Origin: Pelodera strongyloides
Lineage: Eukaryota > Nematoda > Chromadorea > Rhabditida > Rhabditidae
Direction: 5' to 3'
NCBI GenBank assembly: GCA_036852015.1
Contig: JAANDG010000118.1
Coordinates: 1-64,000, forward strand
DNA length: 64,000 bases
Shown: positions 23,749-46,163 of the stretch, in pieces
Layout: every line of letters starts with the position of its first letter
Position numbering within the stretch: position 1 is the stretch's first letter
Program-made: the position numbers and the translations under genes
The notes under the pieces: model-generated
Seen by the model: only the letters and a program-made list of their open reading frames with translations
What the model was told of the DNA's origin: nothing
Databases searched by the model: none

Positions 23749-24100
23749 TTAACTTATAATTATTTACTTTTATCATTTATCATAACACAAGATGACCCTA
23801 CATACTTATTTCGTATAGAAATTGTCACAAAGTTATTATTGTTCGTATATAGAGCAGCAAAAACAATAACACACCTTCCATTATACACTGCAACTTGGTC
23901 ATCTACAGTAAGTGCACAATACAGAGATGCAGAGGTAAGATCCGCGTGAGTGACACAAGAATACCAGACAGAAGGACCACCGGCGTAGGAACATCGGCGT
24001 AGACCCGGATGAAGCAAACGAAAAGGAGCAATAACCAGCGCATGACTGAACCAAAGTGAAAGCCTCGCGAGCACCGAGATACCCGATCATATTCGGGCAA

Positions 24101-24472
24101 TGTGTATTATAACAATAGCGCCCCATACCATCTCACCCGCTAGAGTAATATAAGCAGAGAAGACCCTGCATAGAGGGAAATTTCCTCACTATTTTCGGCC
24201 GGTCCCCCGTTCCATAAAAGGCCGACCGCCGTGTTCCCTCGGAAAGGAACCCCCTCGCCATCGCTCTGCTGCTCTCGCACACTCATCGGTAGACGTTCAG
24301 AGGAGATCCACTTGGTCCCCGCCAACCGTAACCCCGCCTCTCGCTCCTCCCAGGTTTGGACCGTACTTAAGCTCTTCGCCACAACGGAGAAACACATTCC
24401 CATCCAAAATCCAATAAAGATTGTTAGAGAAACCACTGTGCTTACATACCAGGTGTTGCATCATTCAATACA
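24101..24472. repeat. Right LTR of the intron-6 element
   Basis: 372 bp, ending TTCAATACA before the TCAAA duplication. The start is set by the TGTGTATT word and is less certain than the end. Confidence 0.65.
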
Positions 24473-24860
24473 TCAAAGGATCAAAGAATAGTGTCATTAC
24501 ACTTCTTCCTGTTGCAGCCCCGTAACAAATGCACGGTCGATCGTCGTGATTATGGTGGATATTGCCTCTTGCAGGCTGTAAAAATACCGAACGATGTTCT
24601 AATAAATACCCATTTGGTAACGAATAAGAAGCATAGCGGAACCCAACACCTACACTGGTGTCCAGTACCCTTTGTTGCGCGATAGCGCTAGCATAGTTTG
24701 GATTACATCAGAGAACCATTTTTTCCAGTTTTTGCTACATTACTGCGCAATTGCGCAAAAAAAAAACTATATTTTACTTCCACTTCTTTCTATAACCACA
24801 TAAACCAGACGTCATCATAACACTTTATTATGCAAAAGGCAGCGGCAGGATAGGGCATAG

Positions 24861-25184
24861 TGTCGCTACTCCGTGCGACTAGTACAAATAGACAAAAAAG
24901 GGAAACGAAAGGACGAGATGGAAACCACTCAAACTGAATGAACAACTTCGTCGGAACGGCAAAAAGCAGTCCAATCCACTCATAGCGAACGAAAGGTACC
25001 GGGAGAAGGCACTGAGAATTGAAAACTGCGTACAAAAAGTGGACGGATGAGAACCCAGGACCGTATATAAGACGACGCTTGGACGGACCCGACATGTTCC
25101 ACTCCTCTCTACTTCGACACTAATAATATCCCAGTTTACCCAATAAACTATTTATCTCACGTGCGTAGACACAAGACAACACAC
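24861..25184 (+). mobile_element. LTR-like segment, possible solo LTR
   Basis: It begins TGTCGCTACTCCG, has TATATAAG near 25064 and CAATAAAC near 25141, and ends in an ACA-rich stretch. The word CGGCAGGATAGGGCATA occurs just before it (24844) and just after it (25195). These are the marks of an LTR promoter and poly(A) region, but no partner LTR is visible. Confidence 0.4.
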
Positions 25185-25575
25185 ATAGGTTCAACGGCAG
25201 GATAGGGCATACGCGTGGTCCAACAAACAAACAACAACATGACCTTATAGAGTAGGTACGAAACTCCGACAGGTAAAAAGGTGGCATGAACAGCCTTAAA
25301 AAACACAAAAATAACAAACAACACACTAAATCCAAAAAAAAGGAAAACAACAATAATGGCACAAGATGGGCGGAGGGGAGGGAGAAAAGGCGGGAATAAG
25401 TATGACGGCACAACCGAGAAAATAAGAAAACGAGCGGTCGAAATAGCTATGGGCAACGATGGAAGCGTTGACGAATCCAGATAACAATTGAAAGCCTCGG
25501 TCGATTTCAATCGACCGATTCGCATCACTTCTGCAGCGTAGATTCCCTGAGAAGTCGCAAATGTGGCAGGTGGCA
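25185..25575 (+). other. Probable retroelement leftover, no intact gene
   Basis: Purine-rich sequence with a 42-codon frame from 25355 (MAQDGRRGGRKGGNKYDGTT..) that is basic like a Gag N-terminus. Nothing else is recognisable. Confidence 0.3.
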
Positions 25576-25582
25576 TCTAGTT

Positions 25583-26136
25583 AAAGCTGCGCGCTTTAGT
25601 CCTTTGCCTCTTTGGCTCCGGATTTAGGTGTGTATGAGCAAAAATGTGGCTCAGAGAAGTACAATGACTTGACTTTACCTACAACCAGGGCAATGTCAGC
25701 AAACTCAACAAAGACAAAATATAAACAACTATAACTATAACACCGACACCAGAAGACCGGCTATTGTTTGTCCTTGGATGCAGTTCTTTGTAAAATAACA
25801 CAAGACAAGACAACAAACTGAATTGCGCAAGTTAACGAGGTATCAAAGAATAATGATATTAAAGCTGCGCGCTTTAGTCCTTTGCCTCTTTGGCTCCGGA
25901 TTTAGGTGTGTATGAGCAAAAATGTGGCTCAGAGAAGTACAATGACTGACTTTACCTACAACCAGGGCAATGTCAGCAAACTCAACAAAGACAAAATATA
26001 AACAACTATAACTATAACACCGACACCAGAAGACCGGCTATTGTTTGTCCTTGGATGCAGTTCTTTGTAAAATACCACAAGACAAGACAACAAACTGAAT
26101 TGCGCAAGTTAACGAGGTATCAAAGAATAATGATAT
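25583..26136. repeat. 277-bp tandem duplication of B/C intron-6 sequence
   Basis: AAAGCTGCGCGCTTTAGTCC through CAAAGAATAATGATATT occurs twice back to back with only two or three differences. The sequence is homologous to intron 6 of B and C just before the terminal exon. Indels between copies are not multiples of three, arguing against an exon here. Confidence 0.9.
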
Positions 26137-26156
26137 TGCACTTCTTCCTCTTGCAG

Positions 26157-26220
26157 CCGTGTAACAAATGCACAGCCGATAGTCGTGATTATGGTGGATA
26201 TTGCCTCTTGCAGACTGTAA
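26157..26220 (+). pseudogene. Orphan terminal exon of a B/C-type gene
   Basis: After TTGCAG, the phase-2 frame reads RVTNAQPIVVIMVDIASCRL and a stop, like the last exons of B and C. No ectodomain exons belong to it, and the AATAAA has mutated. It directly precedes gene E. Confidence 0.7.
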
Positions 26221-26363
26221 AAATACCGAATGATGTTTCAATGTATACCTATTTGCTAACAAATAAGCATCATAGCATAACCCAACACCTTCACGGGCGT
26301 CCAGTCTAGCTTTCAGGTTCCGGCCTTTCGCTTTAATATAGTTTCGTCACGTCTCTATGAGTA

Positions 26364-31947
<5,584 letters not shown>

Positions 31948-32398
31948 AAGGAGTTCCTGGTATCCTGGTTTGAGAGTGTATTCGTATATGTGGTTGTGTT
32001 CGTAAATAAATATTGATTGTCTCGGTTGTTGATGTGAATATCACATGCGCCATATCCAAGTCGAATTTTTTACAATTACGTGTCACTTTTTGGTCGAACA
32101 CCGAACTTCTCCTCTATTTAAAAATTATCTTGCAGCCCTTGTGCTAGGTTATCTTATCCTTCGTGAAGTCTGTACGTAAACAGTAATTCCGAAGAAAGCA
32201 AAATAATCACATTGAAGGGAATGTCAACGCGGTTTTGCATGTTGGGCTCAAAAAAAGCTTATTTTTGTGGGTAAGGAAAGTGAAAATAAAAATAAACAAA
32301 AACTTTTGGATAAAAAGAAAAACAATTTCAAACCTCTCCAAAAAATGCCTTCACTATGGGATGTCGGTTTTTTTGTTTCAATTGTTGGGTTTCGTGAA
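31948..32398. other. 3' flank of gene E
   Basis: Contains AATAAA-like signals (CGTAAATAAATATTG near 32000) shortly after the stop. It continues into sequence duplicated at 37054-37330. No gene is seen. Confidence 0.5.
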
Positions 32399-32527
32399 GC
32401 GACGGGGTTTGAACAGCGGACGCGACGCATCCCGGTTGCGGCGCGGTCCCAATGTGTTGGTCCAAATGAAGTTTTGTTCACGTTTATGACAAAATTTGAA
32501 ATATTTTAATCTGCCGCAATTTGTATG
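32399..32527. repeat. Target site duplication of the RTE element (3' side)
   Basis: A 129-bp sequence (GCGACGGGGTTTGAACAGCG.. to ..CCGCAATTTGTATG) repeated with two changes at 35884-36012. It abuts the LINE's GGTAAT-type 3' tail exactly. Confidence 0.8.
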
Positions 32528-35500
32528 ATTACCTTACCTTGATTACCTGGACGACTCGTACTTCAGCGTCAAGGTCGATTTGACAGCTGCGAGTCCCATG
32601 TTGCTTTCCATTGTACACGATTCCTGGCGAGGCTTTGCCAGGGGATATATGGGTTACCGGTCTTCTGAGCACAACGGAATCGTATTGAATCAGCCCATCG
32701 CATAGGAGGTCTTCCTCGGGGGCGTTTGCAATTGTATGGCCTCCACTCGGTCAGCTCTCTTGTCCAGCGATTGTCAATGCGACGCATAATATGTCCTGCC
32801 CATCTGTGCTTCGAATAGTTCACTCGATCCACAACGTCGTGAACTTGTGTGATTCTTCGAAGATCGGTATTGTGGAAGTTTTGTTCTCGTTGTTGGCGGA
32901 GCGTTATTCCAACCATTCTTCGTTCGATGTTTGCTTGGGTTACTCGCAGCTTTCGTTCGGTTTTCTCCGTGAAGGCCCCCGTTTCGCCAACGTACGTGAG
33001 TGCTGGGATGACAGTAGAATTGAACAGGTTTGCCTTCAGTTTGACATCCCGTGATGTTCGGAGCACAGGTTCGATGCGATGATAAGCAGCCCATCCGGCG
33101 CGTTGACGGCATAGGATTTCCGGAGCAAGCTCTTTCTGCATTGTGATTTCCCGTCCAAGGTAGACGAAGGAATCGGTTTCCGGTAGGGGGTTGCTGTGGA
33201 AGGAGACAGGATGTAGATCTGCGTGTTTATTTCGCATCAGGACCGTTTTCTGGACATTTATACGCAATCCATGAGGAGATGTTGAGGAGTCCAGTTCTCG
33301 CAGCAAGTTGTCGGCTTCTTGTGATGAGTGTGCAATGAGAACCAGATCATCGGCGAATCGAAGGTGACTGAGGAATGAGCCATTGATGCTGATTCCTTTG
33401 TCTTTCCAGTTCAACTGCTTCATGGCGTGTTGGAGGGCCGCCGAGAAGAGGGCGGGGGATATCGGATCGCCTTGTCGAACGCCCTTGGAGACTGGTACCT
33501 CGACGAGTTCTTCTAGCAGTTTGATTTTTGTGGAGAGTCCACTGTAACATTTGGCCAGGATGTTGACGTATGCTGGATCGACTTGCTGGTCATTCAGAGC
33601 TTCCAGGATACTCGGGATTTCGATGGAGTCGAACGCCTTTTGGTAGTCAACGAAGATCAGGACCAAGGGTATTTGGTACTCCCTGCCTGCTTCTATCAGT
33701 CGGCACAACGAGTGGATGTGGTCGTTCGTGCTGAATCCAGATCGGAAGCCAGCTTGTTCGACGGGTTGTGCGGTTTCTAGTCGGATCTTTATTCTTCTCA
33801 GGACGCATTTCATGAATATGCGGTAGAGGATAGGGAGAACACTGATAGGTCGGTAGTTGGCGAGGTCTTCGGTGGGGCCTTTCTTGTGAATAAGTGTGGT
33901 ACGACTGCTCTTCCACTGTTTGGGTATCCAAAAACTCTGTAGATACAGCGAGAAGCGTGTGGCGAGTGCGGAGTATAGGCCGGGTCCTGCAGATTTCAGC
34001 ACTTCGCATGGTATCCCGTCTTCACCGCATGCTTTGCCATTCGGAGTTTCTTCAATGGCGGATCTTATCTCGGATGGTAGAAAGTGTAGAGGCGGGTCAG
34101 ATACCGGCAGTTGGTTGGGAGGTCTTGGGTGGCTCGTGGAGAAGAGCTCGGTGTAGAAGGAACGTATGGTGTCGCTTTTCTCCGCTTGAGATTTTGCCAG
34201 AGTTCCATCTAGCTTCTTCAAGGAGACTGGCACATGGCAGAAGTCGTCCAGCTTGCGCTTCGCTGTTTTTAGGCTTCTTCGTTGTTGGGCAGCCTTTAGT
34301 GAGGCAGTGCGGAATGACGTGTGATCGGCTTCAAGACGGTGGCGAACTTCCTTGGCGAGTTCTTTGAAAGGTAGGCCTTTGAGTTTTCGGACTATTAGGT
34401 CGCGTAAGAGATCTCTAGTTGCGAGCGAGATTCGTGCCTGCTGATGTGTCGGTGCGGGCAGAGACGTAGCCTTGAGGAGGATCTGTGTCAGCGAAACCAG
34501 GTTGTCGTAGTCGCCTTGGAGGTCGTGAGGCGTAAGTTGCGGTATCTGACTCCTTATTGCCGAACCACATGCATCGTAGTCATATGATCTTCGTTGTCCG
34601 GTTGTTTTAGACGTCCACTGCAAATTGTGGCGGAAAAGCCTAATGCGGGTTCTCAGTGGCCGGTGGTCTGACGGATAATCGCACCTCGTTATAACACCGA
34701 CATCTTGGAGGATGTGAGCGTGTGAGGTGAGGACATAGTCGATTTCACGTTTGTGACACTTATCGGGCGACACGTGAGTCCATCTGTTGTGGAGTGGCTT
34801 TTGGGAGAAACCATTTCCAGTAGTGGGTTTCTCAGCAGTTGCGAATTCAATAAGACGCTCTCCGCCTTCATCTCTTGCATCGTTAGAGTGAAGTCCTACG
34901 TTGGTTTCTCCGTATTGGCGACGGCCAACACAGCCATTGAAGTCCCCACTGATGATCTTGTAGGTTGGTGTCTAATCGTAGAAGTGTTCCGAGATCATCA
35001 TAGAAGTTTTCTCGTTCTTCTTCGTTGTCCTGGGTGGGACAGTATCCGACGTATACACTTAGTGTTCGAAGGTCGTCGACGGCGATGGTAATTCTTCCGA
35101 TACGGGGCCCGAAGATCTCAGTTGCCAGGATATGCTGTGTGAAGGATGGGTGTATAATGAATCCGACACCTCCAGCCTTGGTTGTAGGATCGCGTGCGCC
35201 TCTTACAATTAGGTGTCCTTCCTTTGAGCGTTCCGTCGCGAGGGTGTGTGATCGCGTTTCACAGAGACAGATAATATCATAAATAAAGTTTTCCGTTGAC
35301 TTTAAGAGGTTCGACAGCATATCGTCTGATGATACTGATCGAACATTAAAGGGAGAGGCCCACGAGAAAAAAGTCTTTCTTAATTTACTTGCACAGAATG
35401 TCCGGAATTTCAGAAATATTACTGTGAAAACCGAATTTCTTTACGCCTAGAACTCGCAGAGTTATTCCTCGGCAAACTGTTCGGCCAGGTACCGTAGTCA

Positions 35501-35883
35501 GAATCAATTTTGCTCTTTTAGGGTATTAAGATAGTTGGAAACGCTTTGTTATAATGGTAGCAATGTTCTTCATTCGCTTAACAATTATTATGTAGCGAAA
35601 GAATGCTAATGGATGCATATAAACCGTAAAAACGTATTTTAACCTTTCTGACTACGGTACCTGGCCGAACTGTTTGCCGGGGAATAACTCTGTGAGTTCT
35701 AGGTGCAAAGAAATGCGGTTTTCACTGTAACATTTGTGAAATTCCGGACATTCTTTGCAAGTAAATTGAAGAAAACTTTTTCCTCGTGGGCCTCTCCCTT
35801 TAAAGGGCATGATCGTAATCGTACGTTTCCATAGTCCAGTCCGGGAGTCCATTAGGTTTTTTATTATTTTTGCAACATGTTTT
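32528..35883 (-). mobile_element. RTE-clade non-LTR retrotransposon, near full length
   Basis: Reading on the minus strand, the coding part runs from about 35880 to 32569. It begins with an AP-type endonuclease (NVRS, IICLCETRS, GGVGFIIHP, ISGDFNG in another frame, SDHRP), then a linker. The reverse transcriptase follows (ANYRPISVLP, AGFRSGFSTNDHI, FVDYQKAFDSI, GVRQGDPISP, FADDLVL), and then a C-terminal region (RRMVGITLRQQ, RWAGHIMRR, RPRGRPPMRW). The last 734 codons are open. One frameshift near 34975 divides the endonuclease, and a MITE (35350-35799) splits its start, so the copy is inactive but young. The 3' end carries GGTAAT-type repeats. RTE LINEs copy themselves by target-primed reverse transcription. 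Confidence 0.92.
35350..35799. mobile_element. TTAA MITE inserted in the RTE endonuclease
   Basis: AGGGAGAGGCCCACGAG.. and ..CTCGTGGGCCTCTCCCT with TTAA at both sides. Inner arms pair at GGTACCGTAGTCAG. On the minus strand the LINE frame reads ..RTITIMPF before it and NVRSVSSDD after it, so the insertion interrupted a continuous frame. Confidence 0.9.
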
Positions 35884-36012
35884 GCGACGGGGTTTGAACA
35901 GCGGACGCGACGCATCCCGGTTGCGACGCGGTCCCAATGTGTTGGTCCAAATGAAGTTTAGTTCACGTTTATGACAAAATTTGAAATATTTTAATCTGCC
36001 GCAATTTGTATG
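35884..36012. repeat. Target site duplication of the RTE element (5' side)
   Basis: Partner of 32399-32527, located at the 5' end of the minus-strand LINE. Confidence 0.8.
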
Positions 36013-36198
36013 GGTATACTGTATTGTGCGCGTTTCGAGGTTTACTTAATCTGCACCAGGAGATGCCTTTCTGCGCAGAATCCCCTTGACATGACCTTTA
36101 AGACAACACTGATAGCAAAATAATTGCATTATTTTACATTCTTCGGTAAACAGTAATTCCGAAAAAAGCAAAATAATCGCATTAAGACAACACTGATA

Positions 36199-36627
36199 AA
36201 GGGGCGGGACCATCAAAATAAACATATATTTAGCATGATTTTATGGGGGATTATTATAATATATGTACACTACATTTCGGCTAGACTATATCCAGCTGAA
36301 ATTTTTCGGGGTCGATATTCGGATGACTATACCGTAGGCGCAAAAGAATTGCACCCTTATTTCATTACCGCGTGTCCCGGGGGAATATGGTTGTATAGAT
36401 ACTCTCCTGGGACACAGCAAGAGCCCGTTACCCTCGGGTCACACGGTAAAGAAATAAGGGTGCAATTGCTTTGTGCCTACGGTATAGTTATCCGAATATC
36501 GAACCGAAAAAAATTTCAGCGGGTTAAAGTCTAGCCAAAATTTAATGTACCTATATAATAATAAATCATATTTATAGAAATTATAAAAACATGCTAAATA
36601 TAGGTTCATTTTGATGGGCCGGTCCCT
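36199..36627. mobile_element. MITE, GGGRCGGGMCCATC family
   Basis: The left end AGGGGCGGGACCATCAAAAT pairs with the right end ATTTTGATGGGCCGGTCCCT. The arms include CTATACCGTAGGC/GCCTACGGTATAG and GGGTGCAATT on the right. The right flank is TTGA rather than TTAA, so that side has drifted. Confidence 0.8.
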
Positions 36628-36691
36628 TGAAGACAATTTTGCAGACTCTATTTTCTAGTACCTTATCAAGTAAGGCATAACCGCATAACTT

Positions 36692-37330
36692 AGCTCGCAT
36701 GCAACAAAAATACATTTCTGATGGTCTTCTTTGAAAACTATCGGGTCGGTCAGATTTTCATGGGACGGTTGCGAAGTCAATAAGACGGTTGGGAGGTCAG
36801 ATTTTCATTGGACGGTTGTCCCAGTCATGGGACGCCTAAATCTCATGGGACGCCTAGATTTCCATGGGACGGTAATTGTACAATAGAGCCGGAAATTCTT
36901 TATCTATACAATGTCCAATAATTATCTTAATTATAGATTTATGGAAAAAATACGGATGCGTATGGATAAATGCAATTCTCTGGACAGTACTACAAATTTT
37001 CACCCAAAGCAGAAGGGTCATTGAGGTGTTTGTGCCAGACAATACCCCACAATAAAATGAGTTCCTGGTATCCTGGTTTGAGAGTGTATTCGTATATGTG
37101 GTTGTGTTCGTAAATAAATATTGATTGTCTCGGTTGTTGATGTGAATATCACATGCGCCATATCCAAGTCGAATTTTTTACAATTACGTGTCACTTTTTG
37201 GTCGAACACCGAACTTCTCCTCTATTTAAAAATTATCTTGCAGCCCTTGTGCTAGGTTATCTTATCGTTCGTGAAGTCTGTATGTAAACAGTAATTCCGA
37301 AGAAAGCAAAATAATCGCATTAAGGCAACA
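36692..37330 (+). pseudogene. Duplicated 3' end of gene E with dead last exon
   Basis: The segment copies 31603-32230: the right arm of the intron-16 palindrome, the last exon and the 3' flank. The exon (36943-37054) still has TTATAG before it, but one A is deleted in its A run and TGGATACCTG became TGGATAAATG, giving a frameshift and a stop. It lies between E and G and has no other exons. Confidence 0.85.
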
Positions 37331-37640
37331 CTGGTATCTTAAGACAATTTTGCAGAGTCTATTACCTTATCAAGTAAGGCATAACCGCATAACTTAAAAT
37401 ATCACCAGAAGAAAAAAATCATTAGGTTTCAATTGAAGGCAAAATATGAATTTTGTGTGGAAATTCACATACTTCAAACTCTGAATTAATATCAAGCCAT
37501 CTATATTTGACGGACAGCGTGGTAGGACTACAATGCGGTAGGATTACTGCTTAGTAAGAATAGCCCTTTACGATCGGGAGTTGGGATATGTATGACAAAT
37601 GATTGTACAATCGGACATGCTAAGCCATTCCTAACTTTAA

Positions 37641-38110
37641 AGGAGGAGGCTCACGAGTTCTAAATGTTCGATTCCTTTCCTTTTATCGAAAGAACATGGT
37701 AAATAATCACCAATAAACTGCAGAACAAAGCGCGGAAAAGTTTCTAGTTATTTTCCAGGGCAAGTAGTGTATAGAAAAACACAGCCAAAAACAGCCTCCT
37801 TGTAAATAGCCGGGCCAACCCGGGCTAAAATGTTGCTGAAAATATGCTCTCGAACCGCCTGTTTGTAGTGCAAAAGAAAGGCGCGCTTGTTTTACTGTTA
37901 TGCACACTGCGTGCATATTTGCTTTTTACTGGTGGTTTTAAAAACATAGGGTCGTTTTTTTTTTAAATTAAATTCCTTTCTTTAAATGAGATAATTTCTT
38001 TAAATTGTATTTCCGTGCTTGGTTATGCATGTTATTGGTGAGTATTTACCACGTTTTTTCGAAAAAAAAAAGGAACGGAATGGAACACGCAAAACTGTGA
38101 GCCTCCTCCT
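37641..38110. mobile_element. TTAA MITE, GTTCGATTCC family, upstream of gene G
   Basis: AGGAGGAGGCTCACGAGTT.. and ..GTGAGCCTCCTCCT with TTAA on both sides (37637 and 38111). It is the intact reference for the nested copy at 21487-22879 and the copy in gene H at 57213-57718. Confidence 0.9.
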
Positions 38111-38494
38111 TTAATGGGATAGGTTCATCTCAAATCACCTCTCTTTTTATTGTTTTTATTTATAATAGCACAATTATCATTCACAATGAGAATTTAATCA
38201 ATCACAGAACAATACGCCTCCAGAAGAAGCTTCCTTTATTGGAAACTAGGTGTTCGGAAGCCAAAATCTAAACACAAAAACTAATTCCGTACACAGATTG
38301 TGCGGGCCAATGACAATTAGCCAAGCTACAAACTTCTCTCGGCAGGTCATTATTTTCCACGGTGTGGTATCATTTAATTCGCTCTTGGTCACTAGTTTTA
38401 AATTTGAGAAGTGCAGTGCTTGGGAGGGCCTAGGTTCAGGATCGCGATAAGAAGGTGAGGGCAAAATTGTTGCCAGGCACTGAATTTTCTGGGA

Positions 38495-44415
<5,921 letters not shown>

Positions 44416-44790
44416 ACGTTTACGAATATTCAGGATAATAAAGTAATTGACATTTAGATACTTATGCAACTTTTTGTGATACTAATAAAACGATTTGTCT
44501 TTTGTCGACGATCCTTTCGAGATACTCGTTAGCCAGTTATGCTTATCTACAGTATCTCTAGCGACCACCATAGCATGGATTTTTACTTGAACTAAGTGTC
44601 CGAAAGTATGCATTCCGCTGACAAAAATGCTGTAGACACATACTGTGAGGAACTGAACTATATATGTGCGTTGTATGTGTGCGTAATAAATTATTAAATT
44701 ATTATATAGCTGCACATCACAGGCAAATTGAAATATGAAAAGAAGGGCATGGTAAATTTCTTTATTTCGTGTAAAATAGTGCGTATGTAT
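44416..44790. other. 3' flank of gene G
   Basis: Nearly identical to the flank of gene H (61430-61740) apart from about 50 bp extra here near 44660. AATAAAG occurs about 20 bp after the stop (44438). No gene is seen. Confidence 0.6.
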
Positions 44791-44795
44791 TTTAA

Positions 44796-44958
44796 AGCGA
44801 AATGCCAGCTCCTTTGGAAAATTTGCATATGATAAGCAAATCCTACGTATCCTATGCTAATTTTGTACGATTGCCGTGGACGATCGTACAAAATTAGCAT
44901 AGGATACATAGGATTTGCTTATCATATGCAAATTTTCCAAAGGAGCTGGCATTTCGCT
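44796..44958. mobile_element. Near-perfect 163-bp hairpin MITE, AGCGAAAT family
   Basis: AGCGAAATGCCAGCTCCTTT.. pairs almost base for base with ..AAAGGAGCTGGCATTTCGCT. The arms meet near 44878 with a tiny loop, and TTAA is on each side. The matching place behind gene H (near 61755) is uninserted. Confidence 0.95.
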
Positions 44959-45289
44959 TTAAAGGCACTACATCCTCAGGGCGGCCGCCCCGAGGATAAT
45001 GTGAGGTAGCTAACCTGCTATCCCTAAACGCATTTCACAAAGATACCGCCGAAATGTGTGTTATACTCGATTTTCGCAAATTAAGTTTTTGTATGCGATA
45101 TGTAAGGAAGGGCAGAATTATAATTAACGGTTAAAGTTGCTTATAGTTTGTATATAAAGCCACAGTTGGGTAAAAATATTATCAAGGTAATGAAAAAATG
45201 AAAAAGGGATATATATTATATTAGATTATATTAAAGGATTTATATTATAAGATATTATTCTTATTATCTAGATATATAACTATTCTTCT

Positions 45290-45493
45290 CTTATCTTCCT
45301 TCTTCAGAGATAGGAGGAGAGAGAGGAGAGAGAGGATTTCTAGAGTTCCTTCTCTTCCTCCTTCTCTTCTCTTCTCTCTATTTTTTTTTTTTCTCTTCTT
45401 TCTCTTTCTCTTTATTCTCTTCTCTTCTAAATTCTCTTCTCCTTCTCATTCTCTTCTCTTCTCTTCTCTTCTCTTCTCTTCTCTCTCTCTTTC

Positions 45494-45536
<43 letters not shown>

Positions 45537-46129
45537 CTCTCTTCTCTTCTCTTCTCTTCTTTCTCTTCTCCCTCTTCTCTGCTCTTCTATTTCCGTCCTT
45601 CTCTTTCTTATCTTCTCCTTCTCTCCTTCTCTTCTCTTCTCTTCTCTTCTCATTCTCCTCTTCTCTTCTCTTCTCCTCTCGTTTCTTCTCTCTCTGCCTC
45701 TTCTCTTCTCTTCTCTTCTCTTCGCTTCTCTTCTCTTCTCTTCTCTTCTCTTCCTTCCTTCCTTTCTCTTTCCTTCTATTCTCTCTCTCTTTCTTCTCTT
45801 CTCTTCTCTTCTTTCTTCTTCTCTTCTCTTCTCTTATCTCTTCTCTTCTCTTCTCTTCTCTTTCCTTCTCTTCTCAAGAGAGGGAGGACCCCCTCTCTCT
45901 CTTCTCTTTCTCTTCTCTTCCTTTCTTTCTTCTCTTTCTTCCTTCTCTTCTCATTCTCTTCTCTTCCCTTCCTCCTCTTCTCTTCTCTTCTCTTCTCTTC
46001 TCTTCTCTTTCCTCTTTCTTTCTCTTCCTCTTCCTACTGCTCTTCTCTTCTCTCTTTCTCTCTTTCTTTCTCAGAGGAGAGGAGAAAAAAAAAAAAAAAA
46101 AAAGAAAGGGGAAGGGAGGAGAAAGGAAG

Positions 46130-46163
<34 letters not shown>

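Larger units (their letters stand above)
19339..24472. mobile_element. LTR element in intron 6 of gene C
   Basis: Direct repeats at 19339-19724 and about 24101-24472 share the words GGCCGACC.CCGTGTTCCCTC, CTCATCGGTAGACG and CACAACGGAGAAACACATTC. The outer ends are TGT..ACA and TCAAA flanks both sides, a normal 5-bp duplication. Gene B is the empty site. The LTRs hold a TATA box (AATATAAGCAGA) and AATAAAG. Just inside the left LTR, TGGTGCACCGGTCCGAT is a good primer-binding site. The interior carries 23-bp tandem repeats, gag-like fragments and a nest of MITEs, but no RT or integrase. Confidence 0.85.
15993..24581 (+). pseudogene. Gene C: tandem copy of gene B with lost start codon
   Basis: Exons: 15993-16113, 16220-16385, 16658-16765, 16955-17168, 17520-17588, 18817-18938, 24518-24581, each the same length as in gene B (864 nt in total). 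The position of gene B's ATG reads GTG and the next codon is TAA, so the normal start is destroyed. Apart from that stop the exons are open and splice sites are intact. The encoded ectodomain and terminal exon (PVTNARSIVVIMVDIASCRL) are close to gene B. Intron 6 is split by a 5.1-kb LTR element, and intron 5 holds nested MITEs. The copy is recent. It is either a young pseudogene or uses an upstream exon that I cannot see. Confidence 0.65.

Noticed and set aside
24491..24685. Cysteine-rich reading KCT..YGGYC..WCPV, like a small secreted peptide
   Set aside because: It overlaps the B/C terminal exon in another frame. Differences among the three copies are mostly replacements in this frame but silent in the phase-2 frame that joins to exon 6.
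33583..34367. Plus-strand frames between 32.8 and 35.3 kb
   Set aside because: Shadows of the minus-strand LINE coding region.
45378..45653. Lys/Arg/Glu-rich open frame on the minus strand and Ser/Leu/Phe-rich frames on the plus strand (46389-46721)
   Set aside because: They are translations of the TTCTC satellite and carry no protein signal.
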